Assembly (NCBI GenBank): GCA_027575765.1
Contig: JANBPT010000867.1
Location: 1 to 20,502, forward strand
Direction: 5' to 3'
Length of the DNA: 20,502 bases
Origin: Tieghemiomyces parasiticus
Lineage: Eukaryota > Kickxellomycota > Dimargaritomycetes > Dimargaritales > Dimargaritaceae
The notes below the pieces were generated by a model that saw nothing but the letters and a program-made list of their open reading frames with translations, was not told the origin of the DNA and ran no database searches. Every line of letters begins with the position of its first letter. The first letter of the stretch is position 1. Position numbers and translations under genes: made by a program. Below are positions 19,110 through 20,502 of this stretch, piece by piece.

Positions 19110-19980
19110 CGACCAAGGTGGGAACTATCAGCTCGTTATGAGTGTTCCTTTTCTCACCCATCTCAACAATTTCTCTCTCTACTTCTCAACCGCGACCTAC
19201 GTCTCCCATCCGAAATTACGCCAATCCTATCGATTTTTTCAATATTAATGAAACACCGCTCACCTACCTTCACATTAACATCGTCCCATCGATTACCATT
19301 GCGGCTTCCCTATCAGGCCTTCAGAGTGGCGGCGACTAAGCTACTATCTTTCGATCCATTAACAGCGCTGCGATGTCGCGGTCAACGCATTCTCAGTATA
19401 GGGCAGGCGAAAGGAGGGGGGAGGAGCGATGCTAACGGATCGCCTTGCCGGATAAGGTTCTGATTGACCTCATGCTGGGAGAGATGTGCGTGTGGGGAGA
19501 GAGAGGGAAAGCTGACTTCCTCCGCCCAGCGGAGGGGCCTTGTCTTGTATCCTCGCCCTGGCGTAATGTGAGGGTTAGGTAAAAGGGATGGTATTGACCA
19601 CTACCTCGATCAGAGCACCGGAGGAGCATGGGGGAGGGTGAGTGAGTACGTGTACATCCAAAAAGAAAAAGTTGGAGCCGATGAGGTTACATTCTAACCG
19701 ACTGCCCTGGATCAACCTTGTAACTGCCCTGGATATGGTAACTACCGAAAGAGGGTGCCCTCGGCTAGCTCGGCCTTTAGTTGATGGGGGTAAGGGTGTA
19801 GCGTCTGAATGAGAACGGCGTAAAGTGAAGGACGACGGGCGGAGTAGCCGGTCTACCGTGAAGCACGGCCCAAGGTCTTGTTGTCTACCTTTGGGATCAG
19901 ATCGTCAGGTATATTTTATTGCGTGTGTGTGAGTACGTGTTTAGAGACAAGGACGGAAGCAATGGTTCTCAAAATGAAAC
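19110..19980. other. Spacer before the right-end gene
   Basis: No credible ORF. ACTGCCCTGGAT is repeated at 19701-19712 and 19723-19734 (period 22). Purine-rich patches occur at 19400-19430 and 19490-19510. Confidence 0.45.
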
Positions 19981-19983
19981 CAG

Positions 19984-19992
19984 TATATAAAA
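19984..19992 (+). promoter_or_regulatory. TATA box of the right-end membrane-protein gene
   Basis: TATATAAAA is followed by a roughly 330-nt CT-rich leader, like the other genes here. The leader has two small upstream ORFs, 20051-20152 (33 aa) and 20112-20132 (6 aa), which could damp translation of the main ATG at 20345 unless they are spliced out. Confidence 0.5.
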
Positions 19993-20344
19993 TCCCAGGT
20001 ACGGCCGCTCGCCCACCCCTCGTAATTCGATCTCACTACGTTTCCGCGGCATGTTGCGTATTTTATACTTCCTCACACCAATCTATTCTTGTCCTCAGTA
20101 CCACATTCTCAATGGACCGTACCAATACTTAACAGCCATTTTCCAGATCTAGTCGAACAGACTTCAAGCCGTTATCCAGGCCCCAATTCACTTCGCCAAC
20201 CACTTGAACCCAACTTAATTTCCGAAGCTTGACCTTCCTTCCTCCCGCCCCCTCATCACCACCCACTTCAACCGTCACCCCCTACCCTATTTCTCAGATT
20301 TTTTTGGGGGGATCTCAGCCCTTACCTAGTGCCCAGCCGCCAGG

Positions 20345-20502
20345 ATGATCGATCTTCTGACCTACTTCACCGCCAACTTCGTAATACTGGGGCTCTCGCT
20401 ACTCTGCAGCATCGTATCTATATTCCTCATCCTATGGGTCTGGCATAAGAAGCCTTTGAGCAAGGAGTCGCCGTCCTTCTCGCTGGCGCTGTGGATCAGT
20501 TT
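20345..20502 (+). CDS. N-terminus of a multi-pass membrane protein, possibly a 7TM receptor (partial)
   Basis: The frame starts at ATG 20345, the first in-frame ATG after a TAG at 20327-20329, and runs open to the window edge (52 codons). A short polar N-terminus (MIDLLTYF) leads into one clear transmembrane helix at about residues 9-33, rich in Leu, Ile and Val, ending in the basic WHKK. Then comes a short loop with SKESPSF and the start of what may be a second helix (SLALWISF). No cleavable signal peptide is obvious; the helix itself would act as anchor. A short outside end, helix 1, basic turn and polar loop before helix 2 resemble Git3 or cAMP-receptor-like fungal GPCRs, but 52 residues cannot prove it. 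Other multi-pass proteins remain possible. Confidence 0.6.
   Translation, partial: MIDLLTYFTANFVILGLSLLCSIVSIFLILWVWHKKPLSKESPSFSLALWIS

Overview
The window looks like nuclear DNA of a fungus, possibly an early-diverging lineage (the lineage is a guess). The signs are TATA boxes followed by long pyrimidine-rich leaders, AATAAA poly(A) signals, a Pol III tRNA gene with internal A/B boxes, a T-run terminator and no encoded CCA, GC-rich single-exon coding regions in less GC-rich spacer, and decayed mobile-element remains. There are no operons or bacterial ribosome-binding sites.

Layout. 1-5640: no supportable gene, only small repeats. 5754-9823: a TATA box, a long CT-rich leader with a small upstream ORF and candidate splice sites, then an M18 aspartyl aminopeptidase (conserved start 7817, stop 9427) with poly(A) signals at 9775 and 9818. 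10147-11162, minus strand: a decayed mariner (DD34D) transposase that can be read only by crossing frames and stops. 11220-12560: AT-rich spacer. 12570-13834: a stretch with many perfect hairpins, including a candidate 657-bp solo LTR (13168-13824) ending 9 bp before an intronless tRNA-Ser(CGA) gene (13834-13915). 13920-16200: spacer with an imperfect hairpin, an orphan TATA box plus CT-rich leader, and one unexplained open frame. 16214-17397: a complete small heat-shock protein gene with a very histidine-rich N-terminal half. 17400-19980: spacer with clustered AATAAA signals and a possible broken gene ending in a serine-protease-like GGDSGPW motif. 19984-20502: TATA box, CT-rich leader and first 52 codons of a membrane protein, possibly a 7TM receptor, running off the window.

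The three real protein genes (peptidase, chaperone, membrane protein) are separate plus-strand units. The first two are both proteostasis proteins, but nothing shows that they are co-regulated. I found no convincing new multi-gene system. The parts most worth a second look are the LTR-like element next to the tRNA, the mariner relic, the His-rich chaperone and the broken GGDSGPW locus.
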